Below, one piece after another: positions 26,103-32,601 of a stretch of DNA of 64,000 nt. The stretch spans positions 1 through 64,000 of the forward strand of contig JAKSJM010000004.1 of assembly GCA_024398075.1 (NCBI GenBank), read 5' to 3'. The notes below the pieces were generated by a model. It worked only from the letters and a program-made list of their open reading frames with translations, was not told the origin of the DNA and searched no databases. Position numbers and translations under genes: made by a program. Source of the stretch: Bacteroidales bacterium. Its GTDB lineage: Bacteria > Bacteroidota > Bacteroidia > Bacteroidales > UBA932. Each line of letters opens with the position of its first letter. The stretch's first letter is position 1.

Positions 26103-27554
26103 TTAGTTCTTTTTCAGAACCAGGCTGTGGTCTATGCATGAAGGGAGTTCATCCATGTAGTGCGTGACCATGACCAGGGTCTTGGAAGGATCTGAGCAAT
26201 AATCGTTTATGATAGAGCGCACGCGGGAGCGAGCGGTGTCGTCAAGGCCGTGCATAGGCTCATCGAGGATGAGCAATGCCGGGCTCTTGACAAACGCGCG
26301 AGCGAGCAGGCAGAGCCTCTGCTCGCCGCTCGACAGCTTCATGAAATCGCGCTCGGCGAGGTGCTGGATGCCGAATACCTCCATCCAGTGACGGCACGCG
26401 TCGCGCTGCTCGTCGGTCGGCGTCCTGAACAGGCCGACCGTGTCGAACACGCCGCTGGTGACGATGTCGAGCGCCGGAAACGACTTGCAGTACGAGCGGT
26501 GCATCTCAGGAGATACGAAGCCTATGTTTTTCTTGATGTCCCAAATGCTCTCTCCTGTACCTCGGCGACGTCCGAAAAGATCGATGTCACAGGCATACGC
26601 CTGAGGGTTGTCAGCGCATACGATGGAGAGGAGGGTACTCTTTCCAGAGCCATTCTCGCCTGTCAGGGCCCAATGCTCTCCTTGCCTTACAACCCAGTTC
26701 AAGTCCTTGAGAATGGTGCGTTTACCGTATCTGATAGATACATTCCTGAAGCGCAGGACCTCTGGAGCGTCGGTATCTGACGCGCCCTCCACCACTGGCA
26801 CGGCTGCATATCTGTCAGAGTGGGCGCTGAACTCGCTGCGTGGCTGCTTGGGCAGGACATCCAAACCCTTAACTGGTATGACATGGGTAATGAAAGAAGG
26901 TATCTCCTCCTCCCTCGCCAGAATGAGCACGAAGGTGATTCCGCACTCGCGCACGAGCGTCTCGAAAAGCTCGGAGAGCTGGCAGCGCGTAGCGAAGTCA
27001 AGGCCAATGAATGGGTTGTCGATGATGAGCATGCGAGGCATCGAGATGAGGAGCTTCGTGAGCTGGAACTTGCGCAGCTCGCCGCTCGAGAGAGTAATGA
27101 CATACTCGCCCATAAGTCGCTCGAGGTGAAACATTTCCACCAGCTGGTCGAAGCGACGACGCTCCGCTGTCCCCTCCTCCGCATGCGCGTCGTCGAGGAA
27201 GCGCTGCAGCGTCTGCCCCACGGTAGGGGTCTCGGGGTCGATGTCCATCTGGTTCCAGCGCTGCTGGAAGTACCAGCCGGCATCTGCCGAGCCATACGAG
27301 TCACGGAAGGAGATAAACTTCACATTGTCACTCACATAATGCTTCGCATCTGGGCCGAAGTCATAGTGCATGGCGGCGCCGCGCAGGCGGTAATGTCCGT
27401 TCAGGATTTCGGCAATGCGCGTCTTTCCAGCAGCATTGTCACCCACGATGGCCACCTGCTCCCCCTCTTCCACACTCAGGTTGATGGGCGCAGCCATCTT
27501 GTATTCTGGATTGGCCAGCTGACCATCCACTATTTCGACTATCTTTCTGCTCAT
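26103..27554 (-). CDS. Double ABC ATPase, ModF/PhrA-like
   Basis: 483 residues from ATG 27554; the longer frame to 27596 crosses the -7 box. Two ABC nucleotide-binding domains sit in one chain without membrane segments. Domain 1: Walker A GDNAAGKT (38-45), signature LSSGE (155-159), Walker B MLIIDN (175-180) with Asn180 in place of the catalytic Glu. Domain 2: Walker A GENGSGKS (299-306), signature LSSGEQR (407-413), Walker B LLILDEP (427-433). The arrangement matches the ModF/PhrA group, whose true function is unclear (molybdate-linked in E. coli by gene position). One degenerate and one complete site suggests asymmetric ATP hydrolysis. No permease gene is nearby. It is upstream of and probably co-transcribed with the HTCS. 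Confidence 0.8.
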   Translation of the reverse strand: MSRKIVEIVDGQLANPEYKMAAPINLSVEEGEQVAIVGDNAAGKTRIAEILNGHYRLRGAAMHYDFGPDAKHYVSDNVKFISFRDSYGSADAGWYFQQRWNQMDIDPETPTVGQTLQRFLDDAHAEEGTAERRRFDQLVEMFHLERLMGEYVITLSSGELRKFQLTKLLISMPRMLIIDNPFIGLDFATRCQLSELFETLVRECGITFVLILAREEEIPSFITHVIPVKGLDVLPKQPRSEFSAHSDRYAAVPVVEGASDTDAPEVLRFRNVSIRYGKRTILKDLNWVVRQGEHWALTGENGSGKSTLLSIVCADNPQAYACDIDLFGRRRGTGESIWDIKKNIGFVSPEMHRSYCKSFPALDIVTSGVFDTVGLFRTPTDEQRDACRHWMEVFGIQHLAERDFMKLSSGEQRLCLLARAFVKSPALLILDEPMHGLDDTARSRVRSIINDYCSDPSKTLVMVTHYMDELPSCIDHSLVLKKN

Positions 27555-27561
27555 ACTTGCA

Positions 27562-27579
27562 CAAATATAACTATATTTG
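27562..27579. promoter_or_regulatory. Back-to-back divergent -7 boxes, perfect 8-bp palindrome
   Basis: CAAATATA (27562-27569; -7 box of the ABC/HTCS operon on the minus strand) and TATATTTG (27572-27579; -7 box of the Nudix gene on the plus strand) are perfect inverted copies only 2 bp apart. The whole space between start codons is 41 bp. The ABC start codon lies 8 bp from its box, implying a near-leaderless mRNA. Confidence 0.65.
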
Positions 27580-27595
27580 GGAAAATTAATTGACA

Positions 27596-28003
27596 ATGAA
27601 GACCCTAGAGGTAGTGGCTGCCGTCATCAGGCAGGACGACTCCATATTCATAACCCAACGTAGCGCAGGAGACTTCAAGGACATGTGGGAGTTCCCGGGA
27701 GGCAAGATAGAGCCCGGCGAGACCCCTGAGCAGGCCCTGAAGAGGGAGATCATGGAGGAGCTGGCGACTGAGATAGCCATTGACGACTTCGTCTGCACAG
27801 TGGAGCACGACTATCCCACCTTCCACCTTACCATGCACTGCTATCTTTGCCATGTGGTGAGCGGCGAGCTCAAGCTACTCGAGCACGAGGCCGCGAAGTG
27901 GATAGCCCTCGGCGACAGCCTCCTGCACGTGGATTGGCTACCCGCAGACTGGAAAATCATCCTGCCTCTTATGGAAAAGACTATGGAAAAAGAAAAACTT
28001 TAG
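27596..28003 (+). CDS. Nudix hydrolase, MutT-like (NTP/CTP pyrophosphohydrolase type)
   Basis: 135 residues from ATG 27596. The Nudix box starts at Gly36 with Glu42, Arg50-Glu51 and Glu54-Glu55 in the expected GX5EX7REUXEE spacing. The usual glycine two places after the second Glu is Ala57. The N-terminal EVVAAVIRQDDSIFITQRS and the HYPTFHLTMHCYLC-type middle (here YPTFHLTMHCYLC) resemble MutT/NudG proteins that hydrolyse oxidised or modified nucleoside triphosphates. Cytoplasmic housekeeping or sanitation function. It precedes the LRR-type gene by 2 bp on the same strand. Confidence 0.9.
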   Translation: MKTLEVVAAVIRQDDSIFITQRSAGDFKDMWEFPGGKIEPGETPEQALKREIMEELATEIAIDDFVCTVEHDYPTFHLTMHCYLCHVVSGELKLLEHEAAKWIALGDSLLHVDWLPADWKIILPLMEKTMEKEKL

Positions 28004-28005
28004 AT

Positions 28006-30228
28006 ATGAAAAAGACCATTTACATTCTGGCAATGGCCCTGTGTCTCGCCATCAGCCAGGGCGCAAATGCCCAGATTCTGAAGACATTGGCCAGCAGCCA
28101 GCAGGCTGAGACTGACGTGAACATACAGAAGATATCGTCCTGGCTGACCGACCACGCAAACATCAAGTATAGCGACGCCGATGGCCGCTATACCAGCAGG
28201 CTCATGGCCGCCAGCCCGCTTCCAGTGACGCTGGACGAGCTCACCGAGTACACCCGCGTGAAGTCCATCCAGATGGACGACACGGGGCTCTACGCCTATG
28301 ATTATTTCGCATGCCGCATCTACTGGGAGGTGGAGAATCTGTGCTTCCGCAAGACCAAGGGCTCGCAGCTCAAGGCAGGCCTCCTCTCGCAGGTGAATGA
28401 CCGCCTCATCAAGTATGAGGGCTGGTGGTTCATAAACGGCGACAGGGAGCGCGACGACGAGGAGCACCACCAGACCGGCTACATCACGAAGGTGTCTACC
28501 CATAAGGTCATCCTCACCATTGACAAGGGTGACGGGCGCTACGAGATCCTGGAATTCGCGAAGGAGAACGGCCCTACCGCGTTCACCATCGAGGACGCGA
28601 ACGGCTACCTCTATTCATTCATCACAGACCAGTACGGCACCGAGGAGCTCGCTCTCGAGCCTGGTGGGCGCTATGACGGAGACATTGTGATACCGAACCT
28701 CATCGAATATGATGGCATCTCATACAGTGTGAGCACCATCCGCAGGGGCGCGATGTGGAAGAAGCCGGGAGCCGATAACATCGGCACCATCACCTCGGTG
28801 ACATTGCCACCAAGCGTGTGGATCGTGGGCGGCGACGCCTTCCGCGGAAACCACTCCCTGAAGAAGGTGACCTACGACGTGATGACACGCATCGAGAACC
28901 GCGCATTCTTCGACTGCCCGCAGCTCAAGCTGAACCCGCAGGAGCCGAAGTTCGCGTACACCGACCCTATGAAGAAGACCCGCGACCTCGCTGGCATGGT
29001 GATGCCTTATGACGAGCCAGATCCAGCCCTGGAGGGCCTCAAATGGGGTTTCTTCAAGCAGAATCACAACGCCATCAGCTTCGAGCGCTGGAAGAGCATG
29101 GACGTCGAGGACGCCATGGGCTGCTACTGCTCAAACCTGAACGCAGTGAAGGGCGCTGTCTACAATTTCCGAAACATGGACCTGAACGAGAGCCTCTTCA
29201 AGGGTTACATGAATAACTCAGGCCACTACATGATCCTCGCTGACAATGATTACGTGGGCACACACGACTTCCCAGCATTCAGCAGATGGATTTGGGGCGA
29301 GAATGAAAAGCTCATGCCAGCCGACTTCATCAAGCAGATGCAGGCGAAGTATGGCGAAGTCGCCAGCTGCTTCGAGGCTGGCAAGGTGACCACCACCAAG
29401 GACCAGCTCGCCATCACAGAGTTCGTGATCAAGAATGGCGAAGCCCGCTTCGTCCTCTCGTGGGTGAAGAATGGCAAGGAAGTATGCTCATACACCGAGA
29501 CCACCAAGGTGGAGGGCGAATACGGCGTCTGGAACGTGGACGACGAGGGCTCATGGGGCATCCCACACATCCTCACAGTAGCCTACGACGAGAAGGGCAA
29601 TGTAGACCTCTTCCTTGTCCACAATGCCCCTGAGACCGTAGCCTACATGCATTTGAGGCAGAAAGGCACCAAGCTCGAGCTCGTCCAGGAGAACGACCTC
29701 TACGTCCGCTACGACTGGCCTTATCCTCAGATCAAGGTGAAGAAGGACATCATCCTCTCAGCCTGGACCGGCGAGGGCATCCCAGACGAGTACGCCATGT
29801 ACGACATCGACGGCGACGGCCAGAAGGAGCTCTTCCTCTCAAACGGCATGACCGGGGACATGGAGGTATTCACCATTGACAATGGTACCGTGGACCAGTT
29901 GGCAAGCATCAATGGTATGGGTCCTCAGTGGCTGGAAGCAGCAGATGGCTACCTCTACATGTGTGTAGTTATGGGCATGCAGGAGGAAAAGCTGGCCATG
30001 AAGCTGAAGGACAGCAAGGTGACAGGCAAGTATCTTCGCTACTGGGATGCGGACGCCGAGAAGGTCACCCACTCATTCATCCTCGACCCTCTGACCTCAG
30101 AAGGCAAGGACGTGAAGTACTCCGAGATCCAAAAGCACTTCGACATAGAGACCAAGGGCATGTACGAGCTTCTAGCCGACCGCTGGTACAAGCTGGACTG
30201 GGACTTCCAGTGGGATGGGCAGGAGTAG
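28006..30228 (+). CDS. Exported protein with BspA-like LRR segment, unknown function
   Basis: 740 residues from ATG 28006, 2 bp after the Nudix stop; the frame extends upstream through that gene but a signal peptide (ending GANAQ) starts here. Residues about 225-310 look like a short BspA-type leucine-rich repeat (DIVIPNLIEYDGISYSV core, then ITSVTLPPSVWIVGGDAF and LKKVTYDVMTRIENRAFFDC cores). Residues about 480-560 and 600-700 are beta-rich, with DIDGDGQKELFLSNG resembling an FG-GAP or calcium-binding loop. No catalytic motif is apparent. Probably periplasmic or surface-located. The tandem-repeat block follows directly. Confidence 0.7.
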   Translation: MKKTIYILAMALCLAISQGANAQILKTLASSQQAETDVNIQKISSWLTDHANIKYSDADGRYTSRLMAASPLPVTLDELTEYTRVKSIQMDDTGLYAYDYFACRIYWEVENLCFRKTKGSQLKAGLLSQVNDRLIKYEGWWFINGDRERDDEEHHQTGYITKVSTHKVILTIDKGDGRYEILEFAKENGPTAFTIEDANGYLYSFITDQYGTEELALEPGGRYDGDIVIPNLIEYDGISYSVSTIRRGAMWKKPGADNIGTITSVTLPPSVWIVGGDAFRGNHSLKKVTYDVMTRIENRAFFDCPQLKLNPQEPKFAYTDPMKKTRDLAGMVMPYDEPDPALEGLKWGFFKQNHNAISFERWKSMDVEDAMGCYCSNLNAVKGAVYNFRNMDLNESLFKGYMNNSGHYMILADNDYVGTHDFPAFSRWIWGENEKLMPADFIKQMQAKYGEVASCFEAGKVTTTKDQLAITEFVIKNGEARFVLSWVKNGKEVCSYTETTKVEGEYGVWNVDDEGSWGIPHILTVAYDEKGNVDLFLVHNAPETVAYMHLRQKGTKLELVQENDLYVRYDWPYPQIKVKKDIILSAWTGEGIPDEYAMYDIDGDGQKELFLSNGMTGDMEVFTIDNGTVDQLASINGMGPQWLEAADGYLYMCVVMGMQEEKLAMKLKDSKVTGKYLRYWDADAEKVTHSFILDPLTSEGKDVKYSEIQKHFDIETKGMYELLADRWYKLDWDFQWDGQE

Positions 30229-30278
30229 CAAGCCGCGGCTGGCGCTCAGCCAGCTCCGCGCCGCCTGGCGCGCGCCGC

Positions 30279-30596
30279 GACAGATACGCCATTTCATCCG
30301 GGTCGTGGCATAGAAGCCGTCCATTTCTATCCCATGCCGGACGCGACCCCGACAAATGCGCCTTTTCATCCGGGTCGTGGTACAGAAGTCGTCCATTTCT
30401 ATCCCATGCCGGACACGACCCCGACGGATACGCCCTTTCATCCGGGTCGTGGCACAGAAGCCGTCCATTTCTATCCCATGCCGGACACGACCCCGATGGA
30501 TTCGACGTTTCATCCGGGTCGTGGCATAGAACACGTCCATTCTCCTACCATGCAGGACGCGACCCCGACAGATTCGGCGTTTCATCCGGGTCGTGG
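30279..30596. repeat. 72-bp tandem repeat array, four full units plus partial ends
   Basis: The motif CATCCGGGTCGTGG begins at 30295, 30367, 30439, 30511 and 30583, exactly 72 bp apart. Units 1-3 are nearly identical; unit 4 has diverged more. Each unit has complementary segments GGGTCG (30300-30305 in unit 1) and CGTCC (30318-30322) opposite GGACG-CGACCC (30339-30349), a conserved stem-loop potential. Differences between units do not favour third codon positions in the plus-strand frames I compared, so the array is probably non-coding. Confidence 0.85.
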
Positions 30597-30622
30597 CAGC
30601 GCAAGGTGCGGTGGGCGCGGCA

Positions 30623-30731
30623 GAGGGTGGGTGGCGGACCTTCCGTGCTGCGCACTCCATCCCCCTCGCGCTACGCGCTACGGACCCATTCACGAGGCCA
30701 TGGGCGGCCACGGGTCCGCCATCCCACCCTC
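30623..30731. repeat. Long imperfect inverted repeat (18/19 bp arms)
   Basis: GAGGGTGGGTGGCGGACC (30623-30640) is complementary to 30713-30731 except for one inserted base, with a 72-nt loop containing CGCGCTACGCGCTACGG. It could be a structured RNA or a remnant of a mobile element's ends. Confidence 0.55.
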
Positions 30732-30837
30732 AGCCAGCGCGCCACCCCCCTTCGACACTTACGCAGCTGCAGCGCACAGGATGGCGATTCTGTGCGCAAG
30801 GGGCGGGCATTTCGATGGAAAATGGCAGAAACCTGCC

Positions 30838-30886
30838 ACACTTGCGCAAAGGGATGCAGCCAGAAGCCATTTTCGTGCGCAAGTGT
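30838..30886. repeat. 11-bp perfect inverted repeat
   Basis: ACACTTGCGCA (30838-30848) and TGCGCAAGTGT (30876-30886) are perfect complements separated by 27 bp. A third copy of the core TGTGCGCAAG is at 30791-30800. It may act as an mRNA 3' structure for the FNT gene or a protein-binding site. Confidence 0.5.
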
Positions 30887-30999
30887 CAATGCAGCGGCGG
30901 AACGCTGCGACACAACGGCGCAGCGCAGCGGCACAAGGCAACAGCGAAATGCCGCAGCAAGGCCGCGGCCGGAGGGCGCAGGGAGACGGCGGGCGTGAG

Positions 31000-31605
31000 C
31001 TAGGCGGCGTCGGGGAGGAGGAGGCGGTAGAGGTTGCAGCCCAGGAAATTGCCGAGGACTATGCAAATGTACAGAAGGAGGATGCCCCACAGGTGCTCAG
31101 CCCAGAAGGCGAGCGGGCAGGTGAGGTAGTAGAAGGCGTCGGCGACGCAGTGCGGGAAGCCGCAGACAATGAACATCGGCACACAGAAGAGGAGCGGGAG
31201 CCACTTGTCCTTGCGGGCGAAGGTGACGGCGGTGGTCATGAGGAAGCCGCAGCCGATGGCCAGGGCGCCGGCGCGCAATGGGCCGATGGCGAGGCGGCCG
31301 GCGAGGATCTTCTCCGCCGATTCCTGAAGAGGCATCGGCGAGAGACGGGCGAGCAGCGCCACCAGGAGGCATCCGACAATGTTTCCGGCCAATATGAGAA
31401 GGAGCTGCAGCACCTCCCCTTTCTGGATGAAGCCGGCAGTGCCGGTGTAGAGCTTGAGCTTGTAGCTGACCACGGCGAGAAGGCCGCATGCGAAGAGCAC
31501 CGCGCCTGCGATGCCACCGATGGCGAGGTAGCCGAAGCCGGCGACTCCGATGCAGATTCCTGCCATCACTGATGATCTAAAGGTTAGTCCTGTTTGCATT
31601 GGCAT
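31000..31605 (-). CDS. Short formate/nitrite transporter (FNT) family channel
   Basis: 201 residues, very hydrophobic with about six membrane segments. The FNT pattern is visible in SYKLKLYTGTAG (first signature region), LAGNIVGCLLVALLA and GFPHCVADAFYY, which holds the central pore histidine. Family members pass formate, nitrite, hydrosulfide or lactate across the inner membrane; the typical length is 250-280, so this is a short form with little loop or terminal sequence. An alternative start is ATG 31599. Local G+C is very high (46 of 60 bases in 31261-31320). Divergent from the CPBP protease gene. Confidence 0.7.
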   Translation of the reverse strand: MPMQTGLTFRSSVMAGICIGVAGFGYLAIGGIAGAVLFACGLLAVVSYKLKLYTGTAGFIQKGEVLQLLLILAGNIVGCLLVALLARLSPMPLQESAEKILAGRLAIGPLRAGALAIGCGFLMTTAVTFARKDKWLPLLFCVPMFIVCGFPHCVADAFYYLTCPLAFWAEHLWGILLLYICIVLGNFLGCNLYRLLLPDAA

Positions 31606-31621
31606 AATTTATCCGTCTTCA

Positions 31622-31641
31622 CAAAAATATGGTTATATTTG
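31622..31641. promoter_or_regulatory. Divergent -7 boxes, 4 bp apart
   Basis: CAAAAATA (31622-31629; TATTTTTG on the minus strand, for the FNT gene) and TATATTTG (31634-31641; for the CPBP gene) lie back to back. Start codons are 17 and 20 bp from the boxes. Confidence 0.6.
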
Positions 31642-31660
31642 TTGAAACACAAGTATTGAC

Positions 31661-32506
31661 ATGAAAAAAGAGTTCGCAGTTTTCCTTTCTGTTTGTTTCG
31701 GCTTATCCATAGCCAGCGCATTGGCATTTCACCTGTTGGGTGGCCAGTACGCATCTGTCATCGGCACCCTCTTCGCTTCTGGCTATATGCTGATTCCGAT
31801 CATATCGGTGGTGATCACACAGCTCATCCTGAAGGAAAAGGTGCTCTCGAACATTGGCTTAAAATTCAAGCTGAACAAGTGGTGGTTCATCGCCTGGCTC
31901 GGCATGCCTGTGTTCACTGTCGGCGCCCTGCTGCTCTCCGCCATCATGCCTGGCACTGAGCTTTCCGGCGAGACACCAATCATGTTGCAACAGATGGAAG
32001 CGCTTAAGGCACAGGGACTTGCATTGGGCCCATGGGGAATCTTCTTCATCACCCTCATGAGCGCGTATGCAGCCGGCCTCACCATCAACGCCGTCTTCGC
32101 CTTCGGCGAGGAGGCTGCCTGGCGTGGCTACCTCATGCACGTCCTCGACGACATGGGTTTCTGGAACCGCTCGCTTCTCATCGGCTTCATCTGGGGCATC
32201 TGGCATGCGCCAATCATCTTGATGGGACACAACTACCCTCAGCACCCTGTGGCTGGCGTGTTCATGATGATAGCTTTCTGCATCCTGCTGACCCCGATCA
32301 TGAACTTCTTCCGCGAGAAGTCAGGCTCGGCCGTCGTCGCTGCCATCGCCCATGGCGTGATCAATGCCACCGCAGGCGTCTCCCTCATGTATCTCACCAC
32401 CCAGAACGACCTCCTCTACGGAGCGACCGGCCTCGCCGGCTTCCTCGTTCTCATAGTGCTTGAACTCTGCATCCTGGCGTACCAGAAGCGGACCCACTCT
32501 ATTTAG
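31661..32506 (+). CDS. CPBP-family intramembrane glutamic protease
   Basis: 281 residues with about eight membrane segments. The three motifs of the CAAX-protease/bacteriocin-processing (Abi/CPBP) family are all present: GEEAAWRGY (149-157, catalytic Glu150-Glu151 and Arg155), FIWGIWHAP (177-184, His182) and AIAHGVINA. These proteases cleave within the membrane; bacterial substrates are mostly unknown, with immunity or envelope-processing roles proposed. Monocistronic, with its own -7 box. Confidence 0.9.
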   Translation: MKKEFAVFLSVCFGLSIASALAFHLLGGQYASVIGTLFASGYMLIPIISVVITQLILKEKVLSNIGLKFKLNKWWFIAWLGMPVFTVGALLLSAIMPGTELSGETPIMLQQMEALKAQGLALGPWGIFFITLMSAYAAGLTINAVFAFGEEAAWRGYLMHVLDDMGFWNRSLLIGFIWGIWHAPIILMGHNYPQHPVAGVFMMIAFCILLTPIMNFFREKSGSAVVAAIAHGVINATAGVSLMYLTTQNDLLYGATGLAGFLVLIVLELCILAYQKRTHSI

Positions 32507-32576
32507 CGACCGGCCATTCCCAAAACGAATTGCAGGAAGAAAAAAGCCACTTATTTAGAATTAGGATTCTTTTTCG

Positions 32577-32584
32577 TATCTTTG
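32577..32584 (+). promoter_or_regulatory. -7 box of the propeller regulator/GH31 operon
   Basis: TATCTTTG, 17 bp before ATG 32602. It lies inside the longer open frame that begins at 32530, which argues for the 32602 start. Confidence 0.6.
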
Positions 32585-32601
32585 TGTATAACCACATAGA
32601 T

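Larger units (their letters stand above)
30229..30999. other. 771-bp gene-free, GC-rich block with repeats and hairpins
   Basis: Long open frames exist on both strands but only because the DNA is GC-rich and the repeat length is a multiple of three; none has a start context, signal or family motif. Contents in order: a 6-bp GC stem (GCTGGC 30238-30243, GCCAGC 30249-30254) just after the stop of the preceding gene, the 72-bp tandem array, a long inverted repeat, and an 11-bp inverted repeat near the FNT gene end. Confidence 0.7.

Noticed and set aside
26820..27593. A 257-codon open frame antisense to the ABC ATPase
   Set aside because: The opposite strand carries two complete sets of ABC motifs; this frame has none.
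30279..30596. CRISPR array
   Set aside because: The conserved and variable parts merge without unique spacers, the unit is a simple 72-bp tandem repeat, and no cas gene is nearby.
30334..31572. A 412-codon plus-strand open frame through the repeat array and antisense to the FNT gene
   Set aside because: It joins the 72-bp repeats (open in all frames because 72 is a multiple of three) to the reverse complement of a convincing FNT gene, and has no signal or family motif.
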